Notes under the pieces: generated by a model
What the model saw: only the letters and a program-made list of their open reading frames with translations
Database searches by the model: none
What the model was told of the DNA's origin: nothing
Shown here: one piece after another, positions 53,855 through 63,782 of the stretch
Position numbering within the stretch: the first letter of the stretch is position 1
Layout of the letters: every line of letters begins with the position of its first letter
Assembly: GCF_900112375.1 (NCBI RefSeq)
Contig: NZ_FOLS01000024.1
Location: 1-64,000, forward strand
DNA: 64,000 nt
Origin: Pseudomonas citronellolis
GTDB lineage: Bacteria > Pseudomonadota > Gammaproteobacteria > Pseudomonadales > Pseudomonadaceae
Direction of reading: 5' to 3'
Made by a program: the position numbers and the translations under genes

Positions 53855-55882
53855 TCACAACCGCGCCCCCAACTCCGCCCCCTCCCTGATCGCCCGCTTG
53901 GCATCCAGCTCGCGCGCCAGGCGGGCGCCGCCGATGATGTGGTGGCGCAGGTTCTCCGCGGCCTGGGTGGGGTGCAGCTCCAGCAGCGGTTCCTGGCCGG
54001 CGCAGATCACCACGTTGTCCACCGCCAGGCACTGTTCGCGGCCGTCCATGCGGATGTGCAGGCCGGCGTCGTCGATGCGCAGGTATTCCACGCCGCCCAG
54101 CATCCGCACCTGGTGGTGCCTCAGGTGGGCGCGGTGGACCCAGCCGCTGGTCTTGCCCAGGCCGGCGCCGGGCGTGCCCGGTTTGCGCTGCAGCAGCCAG
54201 AGCTGGCGTTTCGGCGTGATCGGCGTGGGCCTGCGCAGCCCGCCTGGCGTGCTGTTGTCCAGGTCGATGCCCCATTCGCCCAGCCACTGGCCCAGCGGCT
54301 GCGGGCCTTCGCGTTCGGCGAGCAGGAAGCTGGCGACGTCGAAGCCGATGCCGCCGGCGCCGATCAGCGCCACCTTCCGGCCCACCGGCGCGCCGTTCAG
54401 CACGTCGAGGTAGCCGAGCACCCTGGGATGCTCGATGCCCGGCAACTGCAGCCGGCGCGGGCGGATGCCGGTGGCGACTATCACCTCGTCGAACTGCCCT
54501 TGCAGCTCACCGCGGGCGATATGCCGGTTCAGCTGCAGGTCCACGCCCAGCTCGGCCAGGCGCACGGCGAAGTAGCGCAGGGTTTCGCCGAACTCTTCCT
54601 TGCCGGGGATGCGCCGGGCCAGGTTGAACTGTCCGCCGATCGCGCCGCTGGCCTCGAACAGGCTGACGCGGTGGCCGCGCTCGGCCGCCACGCAGGCCGC
54701 CGAGAGCCCGGCGGGGCCGGCGCCGATCACCGCGATGCGCTTGGGCTGGCGCGCCTTGCGGTAGCGCAGCTCGGTCTCGTGGGCGGCGCGCGGGTTGACC
54801 AGGCAGCTGGCGCGGCGGTTGGCGAAGGCGTGGTCGAGGCAGGCCTGGTTGCAGGCGATGCAGGTGTTGATGCGCCCGGGCTGGCCGGCGGCGGCCTTCT
54901 GCACGAACTGCGGGTCGGCCAGCAGCGGCCGGGCCAGGGACACCAGGTCGGCCTGGCCGCTGGCGAGCAGCGCCTCGGCCAGCTCCGGGGTGTTGATGCG
55001 GTTGCTGGCGATGAGCGGGATGCGCAGCTCGCGGCGCAGGCGCGCGGTCACCTCGGCGAAGGCCGCGCGCGGCACCGAGGTGACGATGGTCGGCACCCGC
55101 GACTCGTGCCAGCCGAAGCCGCTGTTGAGCACATCCACGCCGGCCTCCTGCAGCGCCAGGGCCACCTGGCGCACCTCGTCCCAGGTATTGCCGCCTTCCA
55201 CCAGGTCGAGCAGCGACAGGCGGAAGCCGATGACGAAGCGCTCGCCCGCCGCGCGGCGGATGCGCCGGACGATCTCCAGCGCCAGGCGCATGCGGTTCTC
55301 CAGGCTGCCGCCCCAGCGGTCCTGGCGGCGGTTGCCGCGCGGGCAGAGGAACTGGTTCAGCAGGTAGCCCTCGCTGCCCATGATTTCCACCCCGTCGTAG
55401 CCGGCGGCGCGGGCCAGGCGCGCGCAGCGGCCGAAGGCGGCGATGGTGCGGGCGATGCCGCGCTCGGACAGCTCACGCGGGGCGAACCAGCTGATCGGCG
55501 ACTTGAGCGGCGAGGCCGAGACCACCAGCGGGTGGTAGCCGTAGCGCCCGGCGTGGAGGATCTGCAGCAGGATGCGCCCGCCCTCGGCGTGCACCGCCTG
55601 GGTCAGGCGGCGGTGCGCCGGCACCTGCAGGCTGCCGGTCAGGTCGCTGCCCAGCGGCAGCAGCCAGCCCTCGCGGTTGGGCGCGAAGCCGCCGGTGATG
55701 ATCAGCCCCACGCCGCCGCGGGCGCGCTCGCGGTAGTAGGCGGCGAGCTTGCCGAAGTCCCACAGGCGGTCCTCCAGGCCGGTGTGCATGGAGCCCATGA
55801 CCACGCGGTTGCGCAGCTGCAGCGGGCCGATCCGCAGCGGGGCGAGCAGGTGAGGGTAGGGGCTGGCGTCGGTGGCGTGCAT
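53855..55882 (-). CDS. fadH: 2,4-dienoyl-CoA reductase-like NADH:flavin oxidoreductase
   Basis: This 675-residue protein has an N-terminal FMN barrel of the old yellow enzyme family (RIGPLQLRNRVVMGSMHTGL, YDGVEIMGSEGYLLNQFLCP), a four-cysteine iron-sulfur site CIACNQACLDHAFANRRASC, and a C-terminal FAD/NAD(P) domain with IAVIGAGPAGLSAACVAAER and VALIGAGGIGFDVASFLL. The size and layout equal E. coli FadH, which reduces 2,4-dienoyl-CoA in unsaturated fatty acid breakdown. PAO1 has fadH2 near its formate dehydrogenase genes (from memory). The start at 55882 begins MHATDASPYPHLLAPLRIG. No strong ribosome site is visible. Confidence 0.92.
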   Translation of the reverse strand: MHATDASPYPHLLAPLRIGPLQLRNRVVMGSMHTGLEDRLWDFGKLAAYYRERARGGVGLIITGGFAPNREGWLLPLGSDLTGSLQVPAHRRLTQAVHAEGGRILLQILHAGRYGYHPLVVSASPLKSPISWFAPRELSERGIARTIAAFGRCARLARAAGYDGVEIMGSEGYLLNQFLCPRGNRRQDRWGGSLENRMRLALEIVRRIRRAAGERFVIGFRLSLLDLVEGGNTWDEVRQVALALQEAGVDVLNSGFGWHESRVPTIVTSVPRAAFAEVTARLRRELRIPLIASNRINTPELAEALLASGQADLVSLARPLLADPQFVQKAAAGQPGRINTCIACNQACLDHAFANRRASCLVNPRAAHETELRYRKARQPKRIAVIGAGPAGLSAACVAAERGHRVSLFEASGAIGGQFNLARRIPGKEEFGETLRYFAVRLAELGVDLQLNRHIARGELQGQFDEVIVATGIRPRRLQLPGIEHPRVLGYLDVLNGAPVGRKVALIGAGGIGFDVASFLLAEREGPQPLGQWLGEWGIDLDNSTPGGLRRPTPITPKRQLWLLQRKPGTPGAGLGKTSGWVHRAHLRHHQVRMLGGVEYLRIDDAGLHIRMDGREQCLAVDNVVICAGQEPLLELHPTQAAENLRHHIIGGARLARELDAKRAIREGAELGARL

Positions 55883-56080
55883 GCTGGCTTCGTCGGCAGG
55901 GCGATGAGCGCACCATAGGAAGTTGCGCGGCGCCGGTGAACGGCCCGGCTGACGGCTGCCGCGGGCATTTGGGCCAAGCCGCCGCGGCTTGACAGCTGGC
56001 GCAGCGGGCACACACTGGAACGGTGGGGCGGCAGCTTTCGCCGCCCCCGGTTCCCTGACAGGCTTGCGCGGGAGGTTGTC

Positions 56081-56275
56081 ATGAACAGCACAAGAAGAAA
56101 GCACCTGCGGCACTATCGCCACTACCTGCTCGCCGCGCTGCTGGGCCTGCTCCTGCTGGGGCTGCACGAGACCGTCAACCAGGACCTGCAGCCCTCCTGC
56201 CTGGGCGACGACGGCCAGCTGATCTGTTCCTACCCCTCGCGTACCGATTTGCAGGTACTGCTTTATTTCCGCTGA
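56081..56275 (+). CDS. Small single-span membrane protein, unknown
   Basis: This 64-residue protein has a basic N terminus (MNSTRRKHLRHYRHY), one hydrophobic helix (LLAALLGLLLLGLHETV) and a C-terminal tail with two cysteines (PSCLGDDGQLICSY). GGGAGG precedes the ATG by about six bases, which supports real translation. The orientation predicts the tail in the periplasm, where the cysteines could form a disulfide (inference). It stands alone, divergent from fadH and 169 bp before fdnG. I do not recognise it. Confidence 0.65.
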   Translation: MNSTRRKHLRHYRHYLLAALLGLLLLGLHETVNQDLQPSCLGDDGQLICSYPSRTDLQVLLYFR

Positions 56276-56302
56276 CCCGGCCCCGCGTGCTGACGCGGGT
56301 CA
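56273..56302. terminator. Possible hairpin terminator after the small membrane protein
   Basis: TGACCCG and CGGGTCA can pair around CCGCGT/ACGCGG. It overlaps the stop codon and has no clear T run, so a terminator role is uncertain. Confidence 0.35.
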
Positions 56303-56356
56303 GGAAAGCGAATCGGTCTTTTCAGGCAGAGTCTGCGCCTGCTCCCTATGGCTTGC

Positions 56357-56375
56357 CCTGGCACAAAGTGCCAGG
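56357..56375. promoter_or_regulatory. Palindrome in the fdnG upstream region
   Basis: CCTGGCAC-AAA-GTGCCAGG has perfect 8-bp arms and lies 70 bp before the fdnG start. No FNR/ANR box (TTGAT-N4-ATCAA) and no sigma-54 spacing is seen. It may be the operator of an unidentified regulator. Confidence 0.5.
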
Positions 56376-56444
56376 TTGGCTATCTTTTAAACAGAGGCGC
56401 CTGGCCAGGTACTGGGCGCCCTTTGCCTGATCAGGAGACGCACG

Positions 56445-59400
56445 ATGGACATGAACCGTCGGCAATTCTTCAAGGTCGCCGCCGTCGGCCTTGGAGGATC
56501 AAGCCTTGCGGCCCTCGGCATGGCGCCCCCGGAGGCCTTCGCCGAACAGATCCGCCACTTCAAGCTCGAACGCACCACCGAGACCCGCAACACCTGCACC
56601 TATTGCTCGGTAGGCTGCGGCATCCTCATGTACAGCCAGGGCGACGCGGCCAAGAACGTCACCCAGAACATCATCCACATCGAGGGCGACGGCGACCACC
56701 CGGTCAACCGCGGCACCCTCTGCCCGAAAGGCGCGGGCCTGCTGGACTTCGTCCACAGCCCCAACCGCCTGAAGTACCCGCAGATCCGCGAGCCCGGCTC
56801 CGGCGAGTGGAAGCGCATCGAGTGGGACGAGGCGCTGGACCGCATCGCCCGCCTGATGAAGGACGACCGCGACGCCAACTTCATCGAGAAGAACGCCCAG
56901 GGCCAGACGGTGAACCGCTGGCTGACCACCGGCTTCCTGGCCGCCTCGGCGTCTTCCAACGAAGCGGGCTACATCACCCACAAGGTGGTGCGTTCCCTCG
57001 GCATCCTGGGGTTCGATAACCAAGCGCGTGTCTGACACGGCCCGACGGTGGCAAGTCTTGCCCCGACGTTTGGCCGTGGAGCCATGACCAACCACTGGAC
57101 CGACATCAAGAATGCCGATCTGATCCTCATCATGGGCGGCAACGCGGCCGAGGCGCACCCCTGCGGCTTCAAATGGGTGACCGAAGCCAAGGCGCACAAC
57201 AAGGCGCGCCTGCTGGTGGTGGACCCGCGCTTCACCCGCTCAGCCTCGGTGGCCGACTACTACGCGCCCATCCGCACGGGGACGGACATCGCCTTCCTCG
57301 GCGGCCTGATCAGCTACCTGATCGAGAACGGCAAGTACCAGAAGGAATACGTCGAGCACTACACCGACGCCGCCTTCATCGTGCAGGAAGGCTTCGGCTT
57401 CGAGGACGGCCTGTTCAACGGCTACGACGCCGAGAAGCGCAGCTACCCGGACAAGTCCGCGTGGAACTACGAGCGCGGCGAGGACGGCTTCGCCAAGGTC
57501 GACCCCACGCTGCAGCACCCGCGCTGCGTGTTCAACCTGCTGCGCCAGCACTACAGCCGCTACACGCCGGACGTGGTCAGCAACATCTGCGGCACGCCCA
57601 AGGACATGATGCTCAAGGTCTGGGCCGAGATCGCCGAGACCTCGGCCCCCGGCAAGGCCATGACCATCATGTACGCCCTGGGCTGGACGCAGCACTCGGT
57701 GGGTGCGCAGATGATCCGCACCGGCGCCATGGTGCAGCTGCTGCTGGGCAACATCGGCATGCCCGGCGGCGGCATGAACGCCCTGCGCGGGCACTCCAAC
57801 ATCCAGGGCCTGACCGACCTGGGGCTGCTGTCCAACTCGTTGCCCGGCTACCTGACCCTGGCCATGGACGCCGAGCAGGACTACGCCGCCTACATCGCCA
57901 AGCGCACCGCCAAGCCGCTGCGCCCGGGGCAACTGTCCTACTGGCAGAACTACAGCAAGTTCCACGTCAGCCTGATGAAGTCCTGGTTCGGCAAGGCCGC
58001 CACGGCGGAGAACAACTGGTGCTTCGACTGGCTGCCCAAGCTCGACATGCCCGGCGCCGGCTACGACGTGCTGCGGGTGTTCGACATGATGTACCAGGGC
58101 AAGGTCAACGGGTACTTCTGCCAGGGCTTCAACCCCATCGCCTCGTTCCCCAACAAGGGCAAGGTCGGCGCCGCGCTGGCCAAGCTCAAGTGGCTGGTGA
58201 TCATGGACCCGCTGGCCACCGAGACCTCGGAGTTCTGGCGCAACGCCGGCGATTTCAACAACGTCGACACCCAGGCCATCCAGACCACGGTGATCCGCCT
58301 GCCCACCACCTGCTTCGCCGAGGAGGACGGCTCCATCGTCAACTCCGGGCGCTGGCTGCAGTGGCACTGGAAGGGCGGCGAGCCGCCGGGCCAGGCGCGC
58401 CCGGACATCGCCATCATGGCCGGGCTGTACCACCGCCTGCGCGAGCTGTACACGAAGGAGGGCGGCAAGTTCCCCGACGCCATCCTCGGCCTCGACTGGC
58501 CCTACCTGCGCCCGGACGAGCCGAGCCCCGAAGAGCTGGCCAAGGAGTACAACGGCAAGGCCCTGGCCGACCTGGTCGACCCGAAGAACGGCATGGTCCT
58601 GGCCAAGGCCGGCGAGCAGTTGCCCGGCTTCGCGTTGCTGCGCGACGACGGCAGCACCACCAGCGGCTGCTGGATCTTCGCCGGTTCCTGGACGCAGCAG
58701 GGCAACCAGATGGCCCGCCGCGACAACGCCGACCCCTACGCCATGGGCCAGACCCTCGGCTGGGCCTGGGCCTGGCCGGCCAACCGGCGCATCCTCTACA
58801 ACCGCGCCTCGGCCGACCTTGCCGGCAAGCCGTGGGACCCCGAGAAGAAACGCCTGGTGTGGTGGAACGGCAAGGCCTGGGGCGGCACCGACGTGCCCGA
58901 CTACAAGCCCGACGTGCCGCCGGAAGCGGGCATGAACCCGTTCATCATGAACCCCGAGGGGGTGGCGCGCTTCTTCGCCGTGGACAAGATGGCCGAGGGG
59001 CCCTTCCCCGAGCACTACGAGCCGTTCGAGACGCCCATCGGCATCAACCCGCTGCACAAGGACAACCCCAAGGCCACCAGCAACCCGGCCGCGCGGGTGT
59101 TCAAGAACGATATGGAAGTCTTCGGCAAGGCCGACGAGTTCCCCTACGCGGCCACCACCTACCGCCTCACCGAGCACTTCCACTTCTGGACCAAGCATTG
59201 CCGGCTGAACGCTATCACCCAGCCGGAGCAGTTCGTGGAAATCGGCGAGGTACTGGCCAAGGAACTGGGGATCGCTGCCGGCGACCGCGTGAAGGTCTCC
59301 TCCAACCGCGGCTACATCAAGGCCGTGGCGGTGGTGACCAAGCGCATCCGCCCGCTGCAGGTCGACGGCAAGACCGTGCACCACGTCGGCATCCCGCTGC

Positions 59401-59540
59401 ACTGGGGCTTCGCCGGGGTGGCGCGCAACGGCTACCTGACCAACACCCTGACGCCCTTCGTCGGCGACGGGAACACGCAGACGCCGGAGTTCAAGTCGTT
59501 CCTGGTCAACGTCGAGAAAATCAGCGGAGGTGAGGCATGA
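56445..59540 (+). CDS. fdnG: Formate dehydrogenase-N, selenocysteine-containing major subunit
   Basis: This 1031-residue protein is encoded continuously from 56445 to 59540 with the in-frame TGA at 57033-57035 read as selenocysteine 197 (NQARV[16 protein letters not shown]). The twin-arginine signal [18 protein letters not shown] sends it folded to the periplasm. The [4Fe-4S] ligands lie in [12 protein letters not shown] and LCPKGAG. The rest carries the molybdopterin guanine dinucleotide domains. It oxidises formate and passes electrons through FdnH and FdnI to quinone. Any annotation that splits it at 57035 is wrong. CAGGAGA precedes the ATG. It overlaps fdnH by four bases. Confidence 0.97.
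57033..57078 (+). promoter_or_regulatory. Bacterial SECIS element of fdnG
   Basis: Counting the U of the UGA as 1, the hairpin has a bulged U at 17 (57049) and G23, U24 (57055-57056) in the apical loop, the three bases that E. coli SelB recognises. The apical stem is GGCAA/TTGCC with loop GTC; CGG/CCG lies below the bulge. An outer 7-bp stem pairs CACGGCC (57036-57042) with GGCCGTG (57072-57078). Confidence 0.9.
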
Positions 59541-60469
59541 GCACGCAAGACATCAGTGCCCGTTCGGCCACCACCACGCCGATGCCCTCGGTGCGCAACC
59601 AGCAGGAAGTGGCCAAGCTCATCGACGTGTCCAAGTGCATCGGCTGCAAGGCCTGCCAGGTGGCCTGCTCGGAATGGAACGAGCTGCGCGACGAGGTGGG
59701 CCACAACCACGGGGTGTACGACAACCCGCTGGACCTGACGGCCGACTCCTGGACGGTGATGCGCTTCACCGAGCACGAGAACCCCAACGGCAACCTCGAA
59801 TGGCTGATCCGCAAGGACGGCTGCATGCACTGCGCCGAGCCGGGCTGCCTGAAGGCCTGCCCGAGCCCAGGGGCGATCGTGAAATACGCCAACGGCATCG
59901 TCGACTTCAACCAGGACCACTGCATCGGCTGCGGCTACTGCATCACCGGCTGCCCGTTCAACATCCCGCGCATCTCGCAGAAGGACCACAAGGCCTACAA
60001 GTGCACCCTGTGTTCCGACCGCGTGAGCGTGGGCATGGAGCCGGCCTGCGTGAAGACCTGCCCCACCGGCGCCATCGTCTTCGGCACCAAGGACGCCATG
60101 AAGGAGCACGCCGCCGAACGCATCGAGGACCTCAAGTCGCGCGGCTTCGAGCACGCCGGGCTGTATGACCCCGAAGGCGTCGGCGGCACCCACGTGATGT
60201 ACGTGCTGCACCACAACGACCAGCCCTCGCTGTACGCCGGCCTGCCCGACAAGCCGGCCATCAGCCCGATGGTCAGCCTGTGGAAGGGCATCACCAAGCC
60301 GCTGGGCCTGCTGGCCATGGGCGCGGTGGTGCTCGCCGGGTTCTTCCACTACACCCGCATCGGCCCCAACCGCACGGAAGAGGATGAGCAGCCGGGGCCG
60401 GACCCGGAGGCGCCGGTACACAAGGTCGACCCTTCGGTGCACCGCTATGACCCGCGCGACCCGCGTTGA
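59537..60469 (+). CDS. fdnH: Formate dehydrogenase-N iron-sulfur subunit
   Basis: This 310-residue protein has four [4Fe-4S] cluster motifs: [51 protein letters not shown] and [22 protein letters not shown]-terminal transmembrane helix ([18 protein letters not shown]) anchors it. It carries electrons from FdnG to the cytochrome. It overlaps fdnG by ATGA. Confidence 0.97.
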   Translation: MSTQDISARSATTTPMPSVRNQQEVAKLIDVSKCIGCKACQVACSEWNELRDEVGHNHGVYDNPLDLTADSWTVMRFTEHENPNGNLEWLIRKDGCMHCAEPGCLKACPSPGAIVKYANGIVDFNQDHCIGCGYCITGCPFNIPRISQKDHKAYKCTLCSDRVSVGMEPACVKTCPTGAIVFGTKDAMKEHAAERIEDLKSRGFEHAGLYDPEGVGGTHVMYVLHHNDQPSLYAGLPDKPAISPMVSLWKGITKPLGLLAMGAVVLAGFFHYTRIGPNRTEEDEQPGPDPEAPVHKVDPSVHRYDPRDPR

Positions 60470-60486
60470 GCCCATGCACCGAACAG

Positions 60487-60522
60487 CCCCCTCTCCCGTC
60501 GGGGAGAGGGTTGGGGAGAGGG
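60487..60522. repeat. Family E hairpin between fdnH and fdnI
   Basis: CCCCCTCTCCCGTCGGGGAG and AGGGTTGGGGAGAGGG, followed by CGCT, lie in the 81-bp gap within the formate dehydrogenase operon. Confidence 0.75.
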
Positions 60523-60550
60523 CGCTCGTCGGCCCTCAGAGGAGCCCAGC

Positions 60551-61177
60551 ATGAAAAAAGACATCCAACGCTATACCGCCAACGAGCGCAGCAACCACTG
60601 GCTGGTGGCGATCTTCTTCATCCTCGCCGGCCTGTCGGGGCTGGCGCTGTTCCACCCGGCGCTGTTCTGGCTCAGCAGCCTGTTCGGCGGCGGGCCCTGG
60701 ACGCGCATCCTGCACCCCTTCCTGGGGCTGGCGATGTTCGTGTTCTTCCTCGGCCTGGTGCTGCGCTTCGCCCACCACAACCTGCTCGACCGCAGCGACG
60801 TGCAGTGGCTGAAGCAGTGGCGCGACGTGGTCGGCAACCGCGAGGAGAACCTCCCTGCGGTGGGCCGCTACAACGCCGGGCAGAAGCTGCTGTTCTGGGT
60901 CCTGCTGCTGTGCATGCTGGCGCTGCTGGTGACCGGCCTGGTGATTTGGCGCCAGTACTTCAGCGCCTGGTTCGGCATCGAGGTCATTCGCCTGTCCGCG
61001 CTGCTGCACGCCTTCGCCGCCTTCGTGCTGATCAGCAGCATCATCGTGCACATCTATGCCGGCATCTGGGTCAAGGGCTCCATGGGCGCGATGCTCTATG
61101 GTTGGGTCAGCCGCGCCTGGGCCCGCAAGCACCACGCCGCCTGGCTCAAGAGCGTGGATAAGGGTGAGGGCCACTGA
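60551..61177 (+). CDS. fdnI: Formate dehydrogenase-N cytochrome b556 subunit
   Basis: This 208-residue membrane protein has four hydrophobic helices and begins MKKDIQRYTANERSNHWLVA, with the heme-ligand histidine in SNHW. Further family sequences are WTRILHPFLGLAMFVFF and AWFGIEVIRLSALLHAFAAF. It binds two b-type hemes and reduces quinone. It follows fdnH by 81 bp; TCAGAGGAGCC precedes the ATG. Confidence 0.95.
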   Translation: MKKDIQRYTANERSNHWLVAIFFILAGLSGLALFHPALFWLSSLFGGGPWTRILHPFLGLAMFVFFLGLVLRFAHHNLLDRSDVQWLKQWRDVVGNREENLPAVGRYNAGQKLLFWVLLLCMLALLVTGLVIWRQYFSAWFGIEVIRLSALLHAFAAFVLISSIIVHIYAGIWVKGSMGAMLYGWVSRAWARKHHAAWLKSVDKGEGH

Positions 61178-61191
61178 GCGATCTGCCCTCC

Positions 61192-61287
61192 TGTAGGAGC
61201 GAGCTTGCTCGCGAACCCCATGGGCACGGCATCCACCCATACACCGAACAGTCCCCTCTCCCTTCAGGGAGAGGGCTAGGGAGAGGG
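61192..61287. repeat. REP copy and family E hairpin between fdnI and fdhE
   Basis: A single REP (GTAGGAGCGAGC...GCGAAC, 61192-61215) is followed by family E at 61253-61287 (CCGAACAGTCCCCTCTCCCT...). They separate the enzyme genes from the maturation genes. Confidence 0.8.
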
Positions 61288-61347
61288 AAAGGCGGCTGAT
61301 CCAGACGATTCGCCCCATCCCTGAAACCACCGACCAAGGAGTCCTGC

Positions 61348-62280
61348 GTGCCAGGCCAAATCCTCGAACCCGGCCAGATCGAAGCCGCCGCCAACATCCC
61401 CCCGTTCCTCAAGCTGCCCTCGCCGCAGCTCTTCGCCCTGCGTGGTCAGCGCCTGCGCCAGCTCGCCGAAGGCCATCCCCTGGGCGACTACCTGAGCCTG
61501 CTGGCCGAGTTGTGCGACATCCAGCAACACCTGCTCGACAACCCACCGCCGCTGCCCATGCCCGACGAAGCCGCCCTGCGCCGCAGCGTCGAACACGGCA
61601 TGCCGCCGCTGGGCTTCGAAGTGCTGGTGCGCGAAGGCGCCTGGCTGGCGCTGCTCGACCCGCTGCTGCAGGCCTTCGCCACCAGCCCGGCCAGCCCCAT
61701 CGCCGATGCCCTGCAGCAACTGCGCAAGGCCGACGCCGGCCAGCGCAAGGCCTGGGCTCTGGCCCTGCTCAACGGCCAGTTCGACCTGCTGCCGGCGGCC
61801 CTGGTGCCCTTCCTCGGCGCCACCCTGCAGGTCGCCTTCAGCCACTGGCTGCTGCGCCTGCCCGAAGGCCTGCTCAGCGAGCGCGAGGAACAGACCCTGT
61901 GCCCGGCCTGCGGCTCGCCGCCGGTGGCCGGCGTCATCCACAATCGCGGCAAGTACAACGGCCTGCGCTACCTGGCCTGCTCGCTGTGCTCCTGCCAGTG
62001 GCACTACGTGCGCATCAAGTGCAGCCACTGCCGACAGAGCAAGGGCCTGTTCTACCTGTCGGAGCAGAGCGACAGCCGCGAGGTCATCCATGCCCCGCTG
62101 CGCGCCGAGGTCTGCCCCAACTGCCAGGCCTACCTCAAGCAGTGCTACCTGGAGCACGACGAAGCCACCGAGCCCCAGGCCGACGACCTCGCCAGCCTGG
62201 CCCTGGACATCCGCCTGGCCGAGGAAGGCTACCTGCGCAGCGCGCCCAACCTGCTGCTGTCCCCCGGCGGCGCAGACTGA
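61348..62280 (+). CDS. fdhE: Formate dehydrogenase accessory protein FdhE
   Basis: This 310-residue protein is needed for formation of active respiratory formate dehydrogenases. The GTG start at 61348 has AAGGAG nine bases upstream; the first residues ([20 protein letters not shown]) fit the family. The C-terminal half has rubredoxin-like cysteine pairs: [26 protein letters not shown] and [11 protein letters not shown]. It lies between fdnI and selA, which indicates a shared maturation unit. Confidence 0.95.
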   Translation: MPGQILEPGQIEAAANIPPFLKLPSPQLFALRGQRLRQLAEGHPLGDYLSLLAELCDIQQHLLDNPPPLPMPDEAALRRSVEHGMPPLGFEVLVREGAWLALLDPLLQAFATSPASPIADALQQLRKADAGQRKAWALALLNGQFDLLPAALVPFLGATLQVAFSHWLLRLPEGLLSEREEQTLCPACGSPPVAGVIHNRGKYNGLRYLACSLCSCQWHYVRIKCSHCRQSKGLFYLSEQSDSREVIHAPLRAEVCPNCQAYLKQCYLEHDEATEPQADDLASLALDIRLAEEGYLRSAPNLLLSPGGAD

Positions 62281-62301
62281 CCTAGACTGCATCCAGACCC
62301 C

Positions 62302-62340
62302 CGTAGGATGGGTTGAGGAGCCCGCGACGATACCCATCGC
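62302..62340. repeat. Half copy of family C
   Basis: GTAGGATGGGTTGAGGAGCC and CGATACCCATCG correspond to the left arm of the family C palindrome; the right arm is absent. It fills the gap between fdhE and selA. Confidence 0.65.
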
Positions 62341-62375
62341 CTCCCCAACCCTCGAAGCACCAGACAGGACCGCGC

Positions 62376-63778
62376 ATGACCTCCGCCCGCCTGCCCTCCA
62401 TCGACCGCCTGCTGCGCAGCCCGGCCTGCGCCCCGCTGCAACAGCGCTACGGCCGCGAAGCCCTGCTCGGCACCCTGCGCGACCTGCTCGACGAACTGCG
62501 CGAGCCGGCCCGCCACGGCCAGCTCGCCGCCGTGGAACTGAGCGAAGCGGTGCTCGCCGGCCGCGCCGGCGAACGCCTGGCCGCGCACCACGCCAGCCGT
62601 GTGCGGCGGGTGTTCAACCTCACCGGCACCGTGCTGCACACCAACCTCGGCCGCGCCCTGCTGCCGGAAGAAGCCATCGAAGCCATCACAATGGCTGCGC
62701 GCTACCCGCTGAACCTCGAATTCGACCTGGCCAGCGGCAGGCGTGGCGACCGCGACGACCTCATCACCGGGCTGATCCGCGAGCTGACCGGCGCCGAGGC
62801 GGTCACCGTGGTCAACAACAACGCCGCCGCCGTGCTGCTGGCGCTCAACAGCCTGGGCGCGCGCAAGGAAGGCATCATCTCGCGCGGCGAACTGATCGAG
62901 ATCGGCGGTGCCTTCCGCATCCCCGACATCATGGCCCGCGCCGGGGTGAAACTGGTCGAGGTCGGCACCACCAACCGCACCCACGCCAAGGACTACGAAG
63001 CCGCCATCGGCCCGCGCAGCGGTTTGCTCATGCGCGTGCACACCAGCAACTACAGCGTGCAGGGCTTCACCGCCAGCGTCGCCACCCGCGACCTCGCCGG
63101 CATCGCCCATGCCCACGGCTTGCCGCTGCTGGAAGACCTGGGCAGCGGCACCCTGGTGGACCTGACGCGCTGGGGCCTGCCCAAGGAACCGACCGTGCAG
63201 GAGGCCCTGAAGGACGGCGCCGACATCGTCACCTTCAGCGGCGACAAACTTCTCGGCGGCCCCCAGGCCGGGCTGATTCTCGGCAGCAAGGAGCTGATCG
63301 GGCGGATCAAGAAGAACCCGCTCAAGCGCGCCCTGCGCGTGGACAAGCTGACCCTCGCCGCGCTGGAAGCCGTGCTCGGCCTGTACCGCGACCCCGACCG
63401 CCTGGCCGAACGCCTCACCACCCTGCGCCTGCTCAGCCGCCCGCAAGCCGACATCCAGGCCCAGGCCGTGCGCCTGGCGCCGCTGCTCGCCGCGCAACTG
63501 GGCGCCGGCTGGACGGTAAGCGCGGAAGCCGCCCTGGGCATGATCGGCAGCGGCGCCCAGCCGGTGGCACGCCTACCCAGCGCCGCCCTGGCCCTTCGCC
63601 CGCAAAGCAACAAACGCCTGCGCGGCCGCGCCCTGCGCGAACTGGAAGAACGCCTGCGCGGCCTGCCGATCCCGGTGCTCGGGCGCATCGACGACGACAC
63701 CCTGTGGCTCGACCTGCGCCAGCTCGACGACGAGGCCGCCTTCCTCGCGCAACTGCCGCTGCTGGCGGAGGGCGAGGC

Positions 63779-63782
<4 letters not shown>
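62376..63782 (+). CDS. selA: L-seryl-tRNA(Sec) selenium transferase
   Basis: This 468-residue PLP enzyme converts seryl-tRNA(Sec) to selenocysteyl-tRNA(Sec). The PLP lysine is K291 in [15 protein letters not shown]. Other family sequences are [20 protein letters not shown] and [16 protein letters not shown]. The length is normal. The ATG at 62376 begins the conserved sequence. It overlaps selB by four bases. Confidence 0.97.

Noticed and set aside
53521-53904. N-terminal extension of HigB
   Set aside because: The frame runs through a REP copy and a family E repeat, and the extra residues are not like any toxin.
56281-56444. FNR/ANR box before fdnG
   Set aside because: No sequence close to TTGAT-N4-ATCAA was found. 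Only the CCTGGCAC dyad is seen.
56445-57035. Apparent premature stop or truncated fdnG
   Set aside because: The TGA is at the conserved selenocysteine position, the frame continues unchanged, and a SECIS hairpin follows. It is recoding, not a pseudogene.
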